This document shows, in pieces, positions 32,867-44,839 of a stretch of 64,000 nucleotides of DNA. Numbering within the stretch: position 1 is the first letter of the stretch; every line of letters begins with the position of its first letter. The notes under the pieces were generated by a model. It made no database searches, was not told the origin of the DNA, and was given only the letters and a program-made list of their open reading frames with translations. A program made the translations under genes and the position numbers. The DNA is from Pseudoips prasinana (taxonomy: Eukaryota > Arthropoda > Insecta > Lepidoptera > Nolidae). The DNA is taken from the NCBI GenBank assembly GCA_951640165.1, contig OX621245.1, forward strand, positions 19,212,330 to 19,276,329. Direction: 5' to 3'.

Positions 32867-34744
32867 TAAAAGTTTCATACAACATAAATTCCCTTTACGA
32901 TCATTCGTTTCGAGATCACAGTTTTCATAAATAAAAAAACGAATACATAAAGGTTAGCCCGTTTCTTACACTTATTAACCTAATATTCCATATCAACCTA
33001 ATATTATAAAGTACACCTTTGAAATTCACCGAATATTATTATATGAACGTAGAAATATTTTCTACGACCAAGCGCGCACGACATCTAACTTTTGTTGATA
33101 AACTATTCAAGATGACTGGCTGCAGCGCCGTGAAGCAAGCATAAATTTAAAACGCATCAGAAAGCTATAGTGCAGTGTCCCGGTTTCACTCCCATAAGCG
33201 ATTTTGGTTTAATATCCAATACTAATGTCTATAGCAAAATGGTAAAAGGTTTCCGTCGCCAGTATTTCCTAGTAACTACCAGACTGCTTAGCAATAGAAC
33301 AAATTTCATAAAAAAATAGCTTCAAACTAAACGTACGCAACGGCATGTCGAAATTGCAGAGAAGGACCATTAATTTAAGGGGAGGACTACTAATTTAAGC
33401 CATTATTAAGGCAGTGAATATTTTTATTTATTTATATAAAACATTTTACTATAGTGTAATGAAGTAGGTATAATCCATAGCACTATTACACCCAATTATA
33501 GAAATTATCAATATTATTATAAATTAAGTTGGATAGGTTATATTACACATAAAAAGGTTCTTTCAGGCAGCTTCGCCTACATGGACTATATTTTTATGAA
33601 TACATGTAAAGCATACTCGTTTACCTAGAAATGCCAAATAACGTAGTGTTTACCCTTCCTCAGAATTCAATCTATCTACTTGCTAAGTTTTATCACGATT
33701 ATGTCAGCTGTTTACCACCAGTCTATGAATACATTTTATTTTTGTTGTTTTTAAAAAGATAACGTCTGTGTCGCGCGTATTTTACAAACAAATAATTGAC
33801 AAATACAAAGTACACCCAGGAAAACGTGCAGATAAAAGTATTTTATACCCTTATATATGCAAAAGTGTACAAAGGTAGGTACTACCTACGTTTTCCGTGT
33901 ACCTAAATATCTATATGTACCTAGAAATAATTATAAATTAATTATATATTACTACGAATATGTTCTGACTATTAACAAGCGCTTTTTTAAAGTCTACGTG
34001 AATAAAAACCTTTTTATTTATTTATTTTACCTTTCATATACTGAACATACTTTATATGGTGCTGATTATTTTGTACGATGGAGTCCTATAATAATAAGAA
34101 AAGCAAATAAATCTACTTTATTTTCAAAAAACTGGTCAAAAAGAAGCTGAGATATATCTCAGCTTACAGACAGACCACTATGACAGAGTGACAGTTGGTG
34201 TGTGTAAATGTAACTTATTACTATTATGGTAAATATAATACGAATTATATAATAATCCTAGAAACTCAGGGAATAATCGAAAATACCGCAGAAAGGAGTC
34301 TAATCAGTTCCTGTCGACTGACCGTTTACCAATATTTCAGTTGAATACATCTCAATTAAGCATCACTCTCTAACCTAGAATAAATTTCTCGGATAAAATT
34401 CAATCCTTTAGAATAACGTGGATCACAAACGAAATGTAGATTACATCCTATCATGACTTGAATTTTTATGAATTAGGAATATTTTTTAGGATCGTGACTT
34501 GAGATGAAATCACGTTGGATTGTTCGAAGTTTCTATAGGTAGGTACCGATAAGATTATTGGAATTCTATTTATCACTTGGTACAATTTTTTTATATTTTA
34601 CACTACTGTAACGACAAACAAGCATACGACTCATCTATGGGAAACGGTCGTAGCTTATGACGCTTGCGACACGGAAGGCATCACTACGTGTTGCTGACCT
34701 TTCCCATTTCCGATGTTTACTTGCGATCTTACGCATACCTATAC
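32867..34744. other. No gene seen
   Basis: AT-rich. At 33960-34031 lies a LINE-3'-end-like block (GTTCTGACTATTAACAAGCG..CTACGTGAATAAAAACC with a TTTA tail) repeated at 55274-55350. Confidence 0.5.
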
Positions 34745-34748
34745 ATAC

Positions 34749-34999
34749 TATAATAATATCCTGGGACATTATTTACACACGCCATCTCATCCCAAACTAA
34801 GCAGAGCTTGTACTATGGTAACCAGATAACTGATATATTACATATACTACTTTTTTCTGTAAATACATAGTTAGGTATATAGATAATAACACACAGACTC
34901 AGGACAAACAGACATATTCGGGCACATAAGTATTTGTCCTGGTTGGGAATCGAACCCACCATCTGCGGCCAACATTACCAACCTCGCCAACCGGCCCGT
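34749..34999 (-). mobile_element. tRNA-headed SINE, family B, copy 1
   Basis: On the minus strand: GACGGGCCGGTTGGCGAGG..GGTGGGTTCGATTCCCA (A and B boxes). The body has TATGTCTGTTTGTCC and CATAGTACAAGCTCTGC, and the tail is TAATAA-like. Same family as 55495-55724 and the split copy at 44.4-44.8 kb. Confidence 0.8.
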
Positions 35000-35654
35000 C
35001 AAAACTATCACCAAGGTGGAGCAACTTCCTCAGTCAAGGTGCTCATGAAACAAAAGAATGCTACCCATCAAGCTGTTCTTAAATGGTGCTATCCAGGGAC
35101 GACGTGCAGTGCTAAATCCTACATAAGCGGAAGCATTCAAATCTCGAAGTGTATCGTATGACTTAAGTCTTCTGAAGTTTCTATATCTAGGTCAGTCACG
35201 ATTACTCTCAACTCTGTAGTTACTAAAAGTTTTATAATGCATAACTCGAGTCTTATAAATGACCTTGGGGTCGGTGCATGGCCCATAATTATTTATCACT
35301 TGGCAAAATATGGTAAAAGCCACTGATGTACTATTGTGTGCGGATTATGTTTCGCTCGTTTATTTTGTATCAGACTGCTCGTGGGCGCAGAGGTTAAGGT
35401 AGACGCCTCGTTACCACGTCGGCGACCACGTGTTTCAGGTTCTACCTCCCACAGAGCAATTACTTGTGTAACATTACCTTGTGGTCTGAGTCTAAGTGTA
35501 AGTTGTGTCTGCGTATTATGTGTTTGTAAAGTCCGTCGCGACACTGTGATCTCTTAAATCATTAGATTAGTTTTTTTATATTATCAACGTTGCGACCAAC
35601 GATTTTACTAAAAAATTACTAATGTTTCGGTTTCTTTCTATTAGAAACGATCAT

Positions 35655-35870
35655 CAAGGGCTTTTAGTGGCGAGGTTAAGCAACTAGGCTCGCGGTCAGA
35701 CCATAGATGGGTGATCCCTAAAGTCGTTTAATTTCTGAGTTTTTCCATGCTTCGGAGGGTTACGTTAAGCTGTCGGTCCCGGTTGTAGTCGTTAGCCAAC
35801 AGTTCTTTAGCCATGACACAGGCCTAAAGCGGCTTGAACATCTCTAACACTAGGGTAACCATTGCCCATA
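35655..35870 (+). repeat. 5S-rRNA-like repeat, copy 3
   Basis: The plus-strand core 35669-35717 reads GGCGAGGTTAAGCAACTAGG..GGTCAGACC..GATGGGTGAT, the best 5S match of the three. The body is GTCGTTTAATTTCTGAG..CTTCGGAGGG..GGTCCCGGTTG..AGCCATGACAC. Confidence 0.75.
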
Positions 35871-36607
35871 CAATAAAATCAACGATTTTACTAAAAATGA
35901 AAATAAAGTCGATGTTTACTGCGATTTAATACCAATTACGAACAATCATGAACGGTGAATGCTAACCTAAAATATGGCGTAAATGTGTTTGTAATATACT
36001 AGGAAATGGCTTTAACCTTCTAGATAAAATTCACAGATGATAGGTGTATTTATAGGTAAAATATCGATCTAGCTATGTCTAATTATGAGAAGACTCCTAA
36101 TCGCGGGCGAGTTTTGAGCATAACAAGCGGATACGGACCTCCCAATACGTAATTAAATAAAAAAAAAATCGTGTAAGAAGGGTATCAAGTTATCTCATTT
36201 CTTTGCCATATGCGAGCTCGCCCTCATCATTAGAGTGTATCCAGGTAAGCACGTAGGTACTTATCCCAGATATTGCACATGCATTATGAAGCCATTGTTC
36301 GAAGAATATCCGCCGTTATTCTTCAGAAAATATAAAAGAGCTTTTACTTTATGTTTTCAATATGCTTGCTATCTGTGTAGTGATTTTTGTCTCCATATGG
36401 CTGCGGGGTATTTGGAAATGATCTAGAGACAATGGTCAGCTCTTACTGTAATGACTTGGAGCGTGGCCATAGATATATGCCTACAACCATTGTTAGATCT
36501 ATCCTCAGCATATGACTATTAAATTTTTTCAATCAATACTTAGGTATAATAAAATAGGAAAGTCAACACTGTTCATTGAATATTTTTACCTGGGGCGTGA
36601 TCTACAA

Positions 36608-36836
36608 TCGATACCGAAGCCGAAAATATAGTTTTTAGAATTTTTGTCTGTTTGTCTGTATGTATGTCCGGGCTAAACTCAAAAAAGTACTACATGGATT
36701 TACTTCAAATGCATGAATATTAGTAAGAGGTTGGGTCAACATATAGGCTACATATTATCACGCTATCGCTTACACAGGAGGAGCTATGATAATTTATAAA
36801 ATTTAAGCGGGTCAAACCGCGAGGCACTACTAGTAT
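36608..36836 (-). repeat. CTAGCTG..CCCGCG-type repeat, copy 3
   Basis: Contains TTTTTGTCTGTTTGTCTG and ends AAGCGGGTCAAACCGCGAGG..CTAGTAT. The family ends are recognisable; the interior differs from the other copies. Confidence 0.65.
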
Positions 36837-37189
36837 AAATATAAGAAATAAGTAGACATAAGTAACATTTTCAGAGTATCAAACAATCCATCATAATCTT
36901 CACCCACTCGTCCGCAAACAGATCACAATTTGAATGGGAATCCAGGAGTTTATTGAACACGGTGTGGTGTTATTTTCAAATTCAAGAACAGATAACCTGA
37001 TAGTTCTTTTCTAATATCTTAATGAACACGATTTTTCGATTATCTTAAACTCAAACAGATCGACAAAAGCCTCCAAAGATCATTAAAAACAAATGCTATA
37101 TCCATAGATAGGTACATAAAAATTAATCTACAGTCAAATTGATAACCTGCTTCTTTTTAAGTAGGTTAGTAAAAGTTTTCTTTGTTCTT

Positions 37190-39315
37190 ACAGTATAAGC
37201 CCGTAAATTGCTGGGTGGAGGGTATTTTTGACAATATTTCTTCATCTACTCCTGCCGGTATCTGGAAATTCCTCGGAACTCTAGGTATCGGTAAGTCGCA
37301 ATTTTCAAACCCTCTTAGCTCTATCAGTCTGGATGATCTTAATCAACATTTCTCTACCACTTCTACGATGGATCACCGGACGATATGTGATACTGTCGAC
37401 TATTTAAATGGTTTGTCGCGCCCTAATATTAACTCGTTTCAGTTCACCCCAGTCTCTTCTGAAGAGATCAAAAAAATTATCCTTTCCATTAAATCCAATG
37501 CAGTTGGTTGTGATAAGATTGGTCGTCGGATGATTATTCCTATACTGGACCATCTCCTCCATGCAATTTCCCACATTATTAATTATTCCCTGGATACTGG
37601 ATCTTTCCCCACCTTATGGCGTAAAGCTTTTCTCCGTCCACTCCCTAAGTCCTCGAATCCCTTACTTGCTACTCATTACCGTCCTATCTCTATTCTTCCT
37701 TTCCTCTCCAAGGTACTTGAGTCCTGTGTCCACAAACAACTCTCCCGTTATATACTTAACAACCATCTCATAAGCCCGTTTCAATCCGGATTTAGACCAG
37801 GCCACAGTACCATCACCGCACTCCTTAAAGTGACTGGCGATATTAGGGCAGGTATGGAGGGTACCATGATTACCGTTATGGTTTTGATCGACTTTTCCAA
37901 CGCCTTTAATACCGTCAGTCACGATATCCTATTATCTGTTCTCTCCCATCACATGGTCTCTGATGAAGCACTGGAATGGTTTTCCTCCTATCTTCGGGGG
38001 CGCCAGCAATCGGTTAGCATTGGTGAGTCCTCATCGAGCTGGCGTGACCTAGTTGCTGGTGTTCCACAAGGCGGTATACTCTCTCCTCTTTTATTTTCTA
38101 TCTTCATAAATCTCATAACTCATCATCTTCAGTGTACGTATCATCTTTATGCCGATGATCTTCAACTATACGTTCAAACGCCAATCGACACACTCCCTGA
38201 GGCTATTTTTAAGCTTAATCGGGACTTAAATGCTATTAAAACTTGGTCTGATAAGTTTGGGTTAGCCGTAAATCCGACAAAGTGCCAAGCCATAATAGTT
38301 GGGAGCTCGCGCTCAGTGTCAAAGGTGGATTTACGGGATCTTCCACCAATAGTGTATAATCTGACGAACATTCCTATTAGCCAAAATGTCAGAAACCTGG
38401 GTTTATTCATTGACACGACATTAAGCTGGCAAAAACAAATGGCGAATGTCAGTCAAAGGGTCACAGGCGTATTGCGTTGTCTCTATCGGCTTAAAAATTT
38501 CCTTCCAGGTAAAACCAAGGCAATGCTCGTGCAGGCCCTAATATTCCCTATAGTCGACTATGGTGATGTATGCTACTTTGACCTGAATGCAGATCACCTC
38601 AATAAACTCGACAGACTTCTGAATAACTGCATTCGATTCGTTTTCAATCTTCGTAAGTATGACCACATATCTTCCCATCGTTCCCAACTTAAGTGGTTAC
38701 CGATACGGCAACGACGCACATTACGAGCACTAACCACACTTTATTCTATATTAGGCTCTTCTTCTACTCCATCTTACTTATCTTCCCACTTTCAATATCT
38801 CTTTACTAACCACAGTAAAAATCTTCGCTCTTCTCACAATCGTCTCCTTCAATGTCCATCTCACCGCTCTGACTTCCTTCACTCTTCTTTCTTTGTAGAA
38901 TCTATTCTTCAGTGGAATTCATTACCTCTCGAAATCAGGATGGCCAAGAGTCGCTTCTCATTTAAAAGAAAAGTTCGAGAGCATATCTTTCGGAAATTAT
39001 TAGCAGAAACCCCTCGATGATATATATATATGATTACATGATCGGATTCAATAGTTGTATAGTAGTATAGTATTATATTATTATATAGTGTTATATATTA
39101 TAGTATCGTATGTATTGCATTGTATAGTATTTTATAGTATTGTATATTCCTGTTTTTTCTACTATTAATGTTTACCTTATGATCTGTGCACCTACCATGC
39201 TCTCTCTGCACCACCCTAAGGTTGACTGGCAGAAAATGCCTAGGGCATTAAGTCCGCCTTTGCACATTTTTTTTGTGCATAAAGTGATAAATAAAAAAAT
39301 AAATAAAATAAATAT
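37190..39315 (+). mobile_element. 5'-truncated LINE with open RT frame
   Basis: A non-LTR retrotransposon missing its 5' half (no endonuclease). It is followed by a low-complexity TATAGTAT-rich 3' UTR (39020-39165), a GGTTGACTGGCAGAAAATGC block and an (AAATA)n tail at about 39283-39315. Same family as the broken copy at 13.5-14.9 kb. Confidence 0.85.
37193..39020 (+). CDS. Truncated LINE reverse transcriptase
   Basis: About 608 open codons with no natural start: the frame enters from the truncation point, so the first in-frame Met is not meaningful. RT blocks in order: WRKAFLRPLPKSSNPL, YRPISILPFLSKVLE, QSGFRPGHSTITALLKV, MVLIDFSNAFNTVSHD (catalytic Asp), GVPQGGILSPLLFSIFINL and HLYADDLQLYV (catalytic Asp pair). 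Then come NLGLFIDTTLSWQKQ, IVDYGDVCYFDLNADHLNKL and a C-terminal LRKYDHISSHRSQLKWLPIRQRR block ending in WNSLPLEIR. The catalytic domain is undamaged, but without endonuclease, ORF1 or promoter it cannot mobilise itself. No frameshift or stop has accumulated, so the insertion is young. Confidence 0.9.
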
Positions 39316-42300
39316 TTTCTTGAATTTGTGGGTAGTTCTATGTATTTTTATAAATACAATGTACAGCCATGTACTCAGACGTTGTTTGCAAGGACTTTCC
39401 TTTGAAGAGACTATTGTAATATTTTATGCTAATTTGTAATACTAAGATCTGATTTATCGCTAGTTCAGAAACAATAACTCTGGGCCATCTGGGCTCTTTT
39501 ATGTAAGAGCAAGGTAAACGAGCAAGTGGGTCATGACTGTAAGTGATCACCGCTGCCCATGGACACTCGCAGCAAGTACGTTGCCGGCATTAAAGAAAGG
39601 AATAGGCTCGCTTATTGAAGGTTGCCATGTCATACCGGATCGGAAATACATCCTGCAGGTTGGAGGACTTAACATACCATCAAGATCGTTTGGGCAGACT
39701 CTGAACTCTGTAGAATTAATTTCTAATAAGCACATGAATTCGATAAGTTATTAGTTTGGCCTATGTTTGAACTCGAGACCACTGACGTCACAGTCCAACG
39801 GTCTAACAGATTATATCAACATAAACAACATTATTATTTGTGCAAATGTGGTGGTAAAAATGAATTCGCCTACGTTACACCCACTTTCTTTGCACTTAAA
39901 AGAAAGTCTGTGTAACATGGGTGAGTTTATTTTCAGACAGCATGTTATTCGAAAAATGAAATGTTTCTCATTAGCGTCACGTCACGAAACGCTCAGTATT
40001 CCTCAAGACTTGCATAAGACGGCGCCCGTCAAAATGCCAACACTTACAACACAATGCAGGTGCTTATCCGTAGTCAGGCGGGTGGTCTCCGCCGTAGGAT
40101 AATACCTCTTCAGTGAGAGGATTATACTGTGAAACGATTCTACTTATCGTCGCCTACCGTCTCTGCTGCAGCACTGGAGAGTAAACACTGGCGAGATAGT
40201 TTGCGGCTTACAGTGTTTCTGTACACAATTGCTAAAATATTTTGTAAGGATGCAACCCCATTTTACGAATTTAGATTTGGAATGTTCGGATAAAATTTGG
40301 TAAATAATTTGTTTTGCCCTACGTGATATTATTGCATAAATTCTAGACTCGAGGTTATGGAAAGTTTGATTTAAATTCGGAGTTCGTTAATTTGGCTCTC
40401 GTTTGGATGGTAGTGGCTATTATACAAATTCCTAGAAAAATAATTACAGTTTAGTGATATTGAAAACTGAAAACTGGGAATTGATATTTCAATGAAATAG
40501 AATTCATATTTAATTTAATACTAGAATTGTTAGACGGTGCTGATTCTATTTCTGCAAGAATAGGCGCTCTGCCATGATGATGAAACTTAAGATTACCTCC
40601 CAACACTCTTTTGGGGAGCTAGGTGCCATCTACAAGATGTAACGTAATTAACGCACACCCTCAGACACCCCAATTAGAATATTATGTTATAATCATAATA
40701 CATACACTGAATTTTTTATTTAACATGTATATGCATTGTTATTTACTGAATTAGTTTCTTGGGATGAAGTTTATTTTTCTTTGTTTTGTATTGAATCATG
40801 GAATTTGTATGAATACAAATAAATTTTTAATTTATTTGTATTCATACATTTCAATTTGTTTTGACTGTACAGGGTTAATATGACAATAATTTTCGTAGAT
40901 TTATTTATTTTGGGAAAAAAATACCTATATTAAAAATTATATAAATCGATTCAGTAAACGATTCTGAACAAACTATTTTCAGGATCATGTTGTATAATAT
41001 GTTCACAGTTGCATATTGAAAATACTTTTCATACTCATCGTATTTTAGGCATTAAGTGTAACTTTAAACTTAAATCTGGGAAATCTTAAACTGTTACATC
41101 CGGTTAGACTCGAACCAGCCCACTCAACTGGTCCAGTGTAGGCTGGTAGTACTGCTATTAAATTACGAAAGAAACACGCCTGCAGATAATAATTACGATC
41201 CCTCATTAACACCATAAGGAGAATGTAGATCCATCGACATCGTTTCTAGAAAAATGGCCGACTAATAGATATGCCGGTAGAGGGTGCTAGTTTGATCTCC
41301 GGATTGGTTTAAAGAACAATCGGTTTAAATAGTTTGAAAGTGATTCCCTCATATTTGACTTACATTAGTAAAATTATTTAGATTTTTATGATAATTTACT
41401 TATAATGTTAATTTATTAATAACTGTTTGTTCATGGCCACAGGGTAAGTAATAGATGATATAACAACAAAATCTCTAATATTAACAAAATGTAACAACGG
41501 GTATAATAACAATTTTATTTAATATAGTGATTAGTTAATATAATGAACCATTAAAATAACAATTTTTTATAAGCATAATATACATTGAATATAACATCGT
41601 TTGATATACCATACATTAAATATAAAATCGTTTGACATACCACTCAAAAGACATAAAACTTATTTGGTCTAATATGATGAAAATTAATGCAAATTGTGTT
41701 ATAGGGATGAAAAAACTCTCCTTTCTTTTTCCCCAAAAAAAGTTCATCTAGCGCTCAGCGGCCGCTATCGCGGCCCACTCGCTTTGCTCGCTCGCCTTCG
41801 CGCGGTAGATGGTCACAGTTCTAAACATAACCTAACTCAAATCTCAATTAAACATTTGAAAGAGCAGTCCATCGATAAATACATTTTCGAAGAATCGTTC
41901 AGTCGAAGCAGTGTTTGGCGAGAAAAGGTTGTTTCGCAATAAATTCCATTCAAACAATCGTTCAGTCGACTTTCCGTTCATCGAACATATGACTCTCGGA
42001 ACTACGTTACGGACCGGTTCTATTGAGAATAGTCTAATCAAGACAAAACAGAAAAATGCCAAAATCACTATTTGGTATGACCTGGGACCTGAACTCATGG
42101 GGCATTGAACTGATTGAATTGAATTCACCAATGGGGAATTCAAAATAAATTAAACAAGGTATTACAACTTGAACCGAAATCACAGCAGACACCAGAAACT
42201 TGTTGAGAATGTGGGCCCAAATAGTTGGAGTCTATCCATCATACTTGTTATAGTATAGAGCGGGTATAAGAAAGAAGTTAGGCGCTAGACCATTTTATTT

Positions 42301-42807
42301 GCTGACTTCCGGCTCTTACTACTTTTTTGTGATGAAATATCAATATGCAGTTTAACAGGCTAGTAATTCGTGATATCTACTTATATGAGCGCAATATCGC
42401 ATTCATATTATGATACTTATATGAGTGTGAGTAAATAGAACATTTTGTGAAATATCAGAGTAAAAATATAAAGTTACATTAAAAGCCTGAACGTGCAACG
42501 TGTCGAGGCTCGGCGGAGGAAATGCCGCGCGGGGCGAGCGCTAATGCCTCTCGGAGTGCGGATTACTTCATGAAATGGTCGCGCTTAGCGCCACTTCACC
42601 GTGAAAGCTGCCTGGCGATCTGTTTGCGCCAGCCTCTCCACAATACGACCAAGTGTCAGCCAGCAGATAACGCTTTAGAAGTTACACTCACTTCCGAGCA
42701 AACAGCTGTAGATAACAACACCAATTAATACATTCACATATAAATTCTATAATTGAATATATTAAACAATATTTTAAATTCCATAATCATACTTCGTACT
42801 TATATTA
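39316..42807. other. No gene seen
   Basis: Holds an inverted repeat at 40806-40848 (19-bp arms TGTATGAATACAAATAAAT), tRNA-like SINE traces at 39752-39815 and 41095-41165, and two small GC-rich patches (41750-41815, 42495-42660). Confidence 0.5.
40806..40848. repeat. Inverted repeat, 19-bp arms
   Basis: TGTATGAATACAAATAAAT, five T/A bases, then the exact reverse complement. Confidence 0.8.
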
Positions 42808-44089
42808 GGTCTTTACCTATGAAATTGCCGTTCTGCAGTACTGGCCATTTCAAATCAAAATAATTTTTGTTTGGCTAAGAATTCTAATTTCAAATTAATT
42901 TTATTTTAAAAACATGGATTCTTTTTTCCAAAAGTAGTCATTTCTTTATTGATTAGTGTTACATTTTCATCGCATTTCAATCTTTTTCGTCATCATGGAT
43001 ACGTTAAAAATTCGAGTAATTATGGAATATGAGTACCGTCGTGGCAGCAACGCGGCACAAGCGGCACGCAACATCAACGACGTTTACGGAGCTAACACTA
43101 CAAACCAACGCACCACCTGTTATTGGTTTGCTCGCTTCCGTTCTGGAAATTTCGACCTGAAAAATGAACCTCGCGGTCGTCCGAAGACTTTGGTCGACAA
43201 TGACGAATTAAAGGCGGTTGTGGAAGCTGATGATACACAATCTACGGCTGAATTAGCAGCAGCTTTCGACGTTAGCGTCAAAACAATATTGGTCCATTTG
43301 CGTCAAATTGGCAAGGTAAAAAAGCTTGACAAATGGGTGCCCCACGAACTCAATGATCGCCAGCGCGAAGTACGCGTCGAGACGTGCCTTGCACTGCTCA
43401 ACAGACACACAAATGAAGGAATTTTGAACCGCATTGTTACCTGCGATGAAAAATGGATTCTGTTTGATAACCGCAAGCGCTCAGCAAGTTGGTTGGATCC
43501 TGGTTCAGCACCTAAACAATGCCCTAAACGAAAACTTACCCCTAGAAAAGTGATGGTCACTGTTTGGTGGTCTAGCGCCGGTGTGATTCATCACAGCTTC
43601 TTACCAAACGGGGTGAGCATTACTGCAGATGTGTACTGTGAAGAACTGAGCACAATGATGGAGAATCTGGCGCATCTCCAACCAGCATTGGTCAATCGCT
43701 CGTCTCCGCTGCTCCTGCACGACAACGCGCGACCTCATACTGCACAGCAGACGGTCTCCAAGTTGCAAGAACTGGGGTTGGAAGCTCTCCGTCATCCGCC
43801 CTACTCACCAGACCTTGCGCCTACAGACTACTACTTTTTCCAGAATTTGGATAACTTCTTGGCGGGAAAAAAATTCAATACCCGAGAGGCAGTACAAAAT
43901 GCCTTTGAAGAATTTGTTGCCTCCCGTCCAGCTGATTTCTTTAAGAAGGGCATCAATAAACTGCCACTGCGATGGCAAAGATGCATTGATTGCATGGGTG
44001 ATTACTTCGATTAATACAAATAAAAAAATTCATGAAAAAAATTCGTTTAAATTTTTTCATACAATACGGCAATTTCATAGGTAAAGACC
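42808..44089 (+). mobile_element. Complete mariner transposon
   Basis: A 1282-bp element with perfect 24-bp terminal inverted repeats (starting GGTCTTTACCTATGAAATTG) and TA on both sides (42806-42807 and 44090-44091). It contains a single intact transposase gene. It landed at the edge of a CTAGCTG-type repeat (44092-44246). Confidence 0.95.
42995..44014 (+). CDS. mariner transposase (DD34D)
   Basis: A 339-aa transposase that cuts out and reinserts the element at TA sites. The start at 42995 (MDTLKIRVIMEYEYRRG) is chosen over an upstream in-frame Met at 42956 because it opens directly into the first DNA-binding helix-turn-helix; the length is close to the family's 345 or so. A second HTH lies around AELAAAFDVSVKTILVHLRQIG. 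The catalytic triad is visible: TCDEKW, HDNARPH, and the third Asp in YSPDLAPTDYYFF, with 34 residues between the second and third Asp. The signature WVPHELND is present. No stops or frameshifts, so it could be functional. It resembles the mariner subgroups found in moths (cecropia-like), which I cannot settle without a tree. Confidence 0.95.
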   Translation: MDTLKIRVIMEYEYRRGSNAAQAARNINDVYGANTTNQRTTCYWFARFRSGNFDLKNEPRGRPKTLVDNDELKAVVEADDTQSTAELAAAFDVSVKTILVHLRQIGKVKKLDKWVPHELNDRQREVRVETCLALLNRHTNEGILNRIVTCDEKWILFDNRKRSASWLDPGSAPKQCPKRKLTPRKVMVTVWWSSAGVIHHSFLPNGVSITADVYCEELSTMMENLAHLQPALVNRSSPLLLHDNARPHTAQQTVSKLQELGLEALRHPPYSPDLAPTDYYFFQNLDNFLAGKKFNTREAVQNAFEEFVASRPADFFKKGINKLPLRWQRCIDCMGDYFD

Positions 44090-44091
44090 TA

Positions 44092-44246
44092 TTATTATAA
44101 AGGCAAAAGTTTGTTACTTCTTCACGTCTAAAAGGCTGGAGCGTTTTAATAAAATTTGGCATGGAGTTAGCTGACACTCTGGATTGACACATATGCTATA
44201 TTATATAAAGCTTAACGTGGGTAATACCGCGGGGCACAGCTAGTTA
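44092..44246 (-). repeat. CTAGCTG..CCCGCG-type repeat, copy 4
   Basis: Starts TTATTATAAAGGCAAAAG, has TTTGTTACTTCTTCACG and ends AACGTGGGTAATACCGCGGGG..CTAGTTA. The mariner sits immediately to its left. Confidence 0.75.
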
Positions 44247-44365
44247 TATATAAATTCCATAATTGTAAATATTAAACAATATTTTTTATTATGGAATTTA
44301 TATGATGATGAAGGATATTTTTTTGGCATAACATGTATTGTTACAAGGAGAGAATACATAAATGA

Positions 44366-44820
44366 CGGGCTGGTTGGCGTGGCTGGTAAATGCTTGCCTT
44401 TCATGCCGCAGGTCGTGGGTTCGATTGCCACCCCGGACAGATATTTGTGGGCATGGACATATCTGTTTGTCCTGATCTATATAGGTAGATCACCGTAGCC
44501 TAGTTGGTAGTGCTCCTGCCTACGAAGCTGGTGGTCCTGGATTCGAATCCCGGTAAGTGCAAATATTTGTGTGATGACCACAAATATTTGTTTCTGAGTC
44601 ATCGATGTTTTCTATGCATTTAAGTATTTATCTATCTATATAAGTATGTATATCGTCGCCTGGTACCCATAGTACGAGCTTTGCTTAGTTTGGGGCTAGG
44701 ATGATCTGTGTGACATTGTCCCTATATATTATATTATATATATGACTGTATATACATAATAAAAGTAGTAGGTATATGTAGTATTTCAGTTATCTAGTTT
44801 CCATAGTACAAGCCAAGTAT
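44366..44820 (+). mobile_element. SINE family B copy split by a SINE family A insertion
   Basis: The B-family head (GACGGGCTGGTTGGCGTGG..GGTTCGATTGCC) runs to about 44484 (GTCCTGATCTATATAG). A complete A-family SINE (44487-44735: CACCGTAGCCTAGTTGG..TTCGAATCCCGG to CATTGTCCCTATATA) follows. The B-family 3' half then resumes (about 44736-44820: GTAGGTATATGTAGTATTTC..TCCATAGTACAAGCC). B is therefore older than A at this site. Confidence 0.75.
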
Positions 44821-44839
44821 AGTGGAACCATCTGCACTG

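Noticed and set aside
35669..35717. Functional 5S rRNA gene
   Set aside because: Only the middle third resembles 5S; the flanks are a shared non-5S body present in other copies.
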